Assembly (NCBI GenBank): GCA_963810945.1
Contig: CAWEPI010000008.1
Span: 186,001-250,000 of the forward strand
Direction of reading: 5' to 3'
Origin: JAOUEA01 sp963810945
GTDB lineage: Bacteria > Actinomycetota > UBA4738 > HRBIN12
Length of the DNA: 64,000 bases
The notes beneath the pieces are model-generated. The model made no database searches, had not been told where the DNA came from, and worked only from the letters and a program-made list of their open reading frames with translations. A program made the position numbers and the translations under genes. Shown in pieces: positions 62,356-64,000 of this stretch (position 1 is its first letter; the number at the start of each line of letters is the position of its first letter).

Positions 62356-62444
62356 TCGCGCGGGCTGACGGCAACGTTCGCATCGACCGGGCGACGACGC
62401 TCCAGGGTTAGACTGCAGCGCGCCCCGCGGACCAGGAGGAGCCC

Positions 62445-63242
62445 GTGCGCCGAGTGTCCATGACCGTCTGTCTCGCGACGTTGGTGACGCTCGCCGCCTG
62501 CAACGACAGCAACTCGAGCGGGAGCAGCGCATCGCCGACGCCGTCGCCCCCGACGACGGATCAGCTGAACGGCCACGCGTTCGTGTCGACGGACGTCACC
62601 GGCTACGACCTGGTCGCGGACTCGCAGATCCGGCTGGCCTTCGAAGGCGGCAATCTGAGCGCGAACGCCGGCTGCAACACGATGAGCGGGGCGTACACGA
62701 TCCAGGACGGCGATCTGAAGCTCGGCGCGGAGCTCGCGAGCACCCAGATGGCCTGCCAGCCCGACCTGATGTCGCAGGACACCTGGCTCGCAGCGTTCCT
62801 GAAGGCCGGTCCCGCCATCACGACGGAGGGCTCCACGCTCACGCTCGCGGCGGGCGACGTCGTGTTGACGTTCGAGGACGAGGCGGTGGCGAGCCCCTCC
62901 CCGGCCCTGACCGGCACCAAGTGGACGCTCGACGCGGTCATCCAGGGAGAGAGCGTGTCCAGCGTGCCCACCGACGTCGCGCCGCCCACGCTCGTGATCG
63001 GCGACCAGGGCGAGGCCGTGATCTTCACGGGCTGCAACCGGGGCCACGCCACGGTGGCCATCGCCGACACGACGCTCACGTTCGGGCCGGTTGGCCTCAC
63101 GAAGAAGGCCTGTCCCGGCGATGCGGGCGCCCTCGAAACGGCCGTCGTGACGCTGCTAGACGGCGAGGTCACCTACGTGCTCGACGGCCGGCGCCTCACC
63201 CTCACCAAGGGCGCGCAAGGTCTGACCTACCTCGCCCCGTAG
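62445..63242 (+). CDS. META-domain lipoprotein with two repeats
   Basis: 265 residues from a GTG after AGGAGGAG. The lipobox Cys is at residue 19 (LAAC), followed by a Ser/Pro linker. Two META (HslJ-like) domains follow, each with a Gly-Cys-Asn block: ANAGCNTMSGAYT near 80 and FTGCNRGHATV near 195. Function of this fold in actinobacteria is unknown. TAGACT at 62409-62414 may be its -10 box. Confidence 0.85.
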   Translation: MRRVSMTVCLATLVTLAACNDSNSSGSSASPTPSPPTTDQLNGHAFVSTDVTGYDLVADSQIRLAFEGGNLSANAGCNTMSGAYTIQDGDLKLGAELASTQMACQPDLMSQDTWLAAFLKAGPAITTEGSTLTLAAGDVVLTFEDEAVASPSPALTGTKWTLDAVIQGESVSSVPTDVAPPTLVIGDQGEAVIFTGCNRGHATVAIADTTLTFGPVGLTKKACPGDAGALETAVVTLLDGEVTYVLDGRRLTLTKGAQGLTYLAP

Positions 63243-63245
63243 CGA

Positions 63246-64000
63246 TCAGCTCGAGGCGCGACGCTGGGACTGACCCGCGATCCTCGTGGCCGTGGACCGC
63301 GGCAGGAACCGCGTGCCGAACGCGAAGAGCCTGCTCTGGTTCCCCGTTACCAGGTACGGGCGTCCGCGCTTCATCGCGGCGTAGCCGGCGTCGGCGACCT
63401 CCTCGGCGGAGGGGAGCTTCTTGCCCTGGACCAGCTTGGAGTCGTGCATCGCGGCGCGATCCTGGAAGCCGGTCTGCGTCGGACCCGGACACAGCGTGGT
63501 GACGCTCACCCCCGTCCCCTTCAACTCCTCGACGAGCGCGAGCCCCAGCGAGAGCACGTACGCCTTGGTCGCGGCGTAGGCGGCGGTCATGGGCGCGGGC
63601 GTGAACGAGCCGATCGACCCGAGCAGCATCACCCGGCCCCAACCTCGCGCGATCATCCCCGGCAGGCACGCGCGGGTGAGCTCGGTGAGCACCGCGGTGT
63701 TCACCTGAAGCATGTCGACCATGGTCTGGGCGTCGGTCTCGACGAACTGGCCGTAGGTGGAGAACCCCGCGTTGTTGACGAGGGCGTCCACACTGAGCGC
63801 CCGCTCTTCGACGCTCGCCATCACGTCACGCGCCGCTCCGGGCTTGGACAGGTCCTTGGGCAGCACGGTCACGTTGATGCCGTGGCGCTCCTCCTCCACC
63901 TGCGCGATCTCCTCCATGGCGGCGCCGCTGCGCGCGACGAGGATCAGGTCGAACCCGTCGGCGGCGAAGAGACGCGCGAACTCGGCGCCGAACCCGCCCG
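63246..64000 (-). CDS. Short-chain dehydrogenase/reductase (5' end outside window)
   Basis: The frame is open to the right edge, so the start and first part of the nucleotide-binding motif are missing; GGFGAEFARLF is the visible remainder. Further motifs are LVNNAGFSTYG, LGSIGS with the catalytic Ser, and YAATKAYVL with Tyr and Lys. It resembles the classical SDRs of the DltE type with a short basic tail. It is convergent with the META-domain gene, with stop codons 3 bases apart. Confidence 0.88.
   Translation of the reverse strand, partial: GGFGAEFARLFAADGFDLILVARSGAAMEEIAQVEEERHGINVTVLPKDLSKPGAARDVMASVEERALSVDALVNNAGFSTYGQFVETDAQTMVDMLQVNTAVLTELTRACLPGMIARGWGRVMLLGSIGSFTPAPMTAAYAATKAYVLSLGLALVEELKGTGVSVTTLCPGPTQTGFQDRAAMHDSKLVQGKKLPSAEEVADAGYAAMKRGRPYLVTGNQSRLFAFGTRFLPRSTATRIAGQSQRRASS

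Noticed and set aside
1..64000. tRNA, rRNA, insertion sequences and origin of replication
   Set aside because: I found no tRNA T-arm/acceptor pairs, rRNA segments, transposase frames with flanking inverted repeats, or DnaA-box clusters by reading; a tRNAscan-SE or Infernal run would be needed to exclude a missed tRNA.

Overview
The window is a very GC-rich, densely packed chromosomal segment of an aerobic actinobacterium (Actinomycetota). Evidence for this is a MshA-type mycothiol glycosyltransferase, a 33-residue bS22/AURKAIP1-like ribosomal protein beside a BldC/Rv0500A-like helix-turn-helix gene, clpS next to a DUF2017 gene, Rex beside a small glutaredoxin, a GlnR-like regulator near glnA, and an RsiG-like anti-sigma factor. 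Genes commonly overlap by 4 bases. Several start codons sit about 6 bases after a TAnnnT -10 box (leaderless pattern). No rRNA, tRNA, CRISPR array, prophage or insertion sequence was seen. The genus cannot be told from the sequence; a deep-branching, uncultured-type actinobacterium is my inference. Layout: 1-6454 (minus) is a cytochrome c maturation (ccdA, resB, ccsB) and caa3 oxidase (ctaC, ctaD) operon. It is divergent from 6674-11451 (plus), a menaquinol:cytochrome c reductase operon with split cytochrome b, Rieske protein, cytochrome c, a two-cluster ferredoxin and three unassigned membrane proteins. A Rex operator lies in the shared intergenic region and rex itself follows at 11459-12145. 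12500-18007 has an ECF sigma/RskA-type anti-sigma pair convergent with a DUF4331-TPR-NicO operon. 18194-25428 holds mixed genes including a second ECF sigma pair, a SAM hydrolase family gene, bS22 and a Clp1-like P-loop kinase. 25454-27503 has an SDR, a YdeI-like protein, clpS and DUF2017. 27505-36660 is a long minus-strand run: pyruvate kinase, AcuC-type deacetylase, two class III aminotransferases, a two-subunit CoA-transferase and a P5C-type aldehyde dehydrogenase. 37645-40224 has proC, proline dehydrogenase and a TetR regulator. 40300-40682 is intergenic but looks like a large structured non-coding RNA with its own promoter and terminator. 40830-46634 has mshA, asparaginase, an HD-GYP protein, an RsiG-like c-di-GMP sensor, an M23 peptidase and an Xre/nucleotidyltransferase pair. 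46743-53620 has a cyclase-propeller protein, a peptide-type binding lipoprotein, sat, cysH, a lipid kinase and MoaD. 54455-57856 has the GlnR-like regulator, a class III cyclase and glnA with a GlnR-type box. 58086-64000 has a delta-60 repeat protein, a compositionally foreign Mrr-type restriction endonuclease, a DinB polymerase, a META-domain lipoprotein and a truncated SDR. The respiratory genes form one electron chain: menaquinol to bc complex to membrane cytochrome c to caa3 oxidase, with heme attachment supplied by the System II genes and redox control by Rex. The proline, aminotransferase and CoA-transferase genes suggest amino-acid catabolism. At least twelve single-base frameshifts interrupt otherwise intact genes. 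Most are one-base insertions outside homopolymers, which points to long-read assembly error rather than gene decay. Those genes are annotated across the shift.
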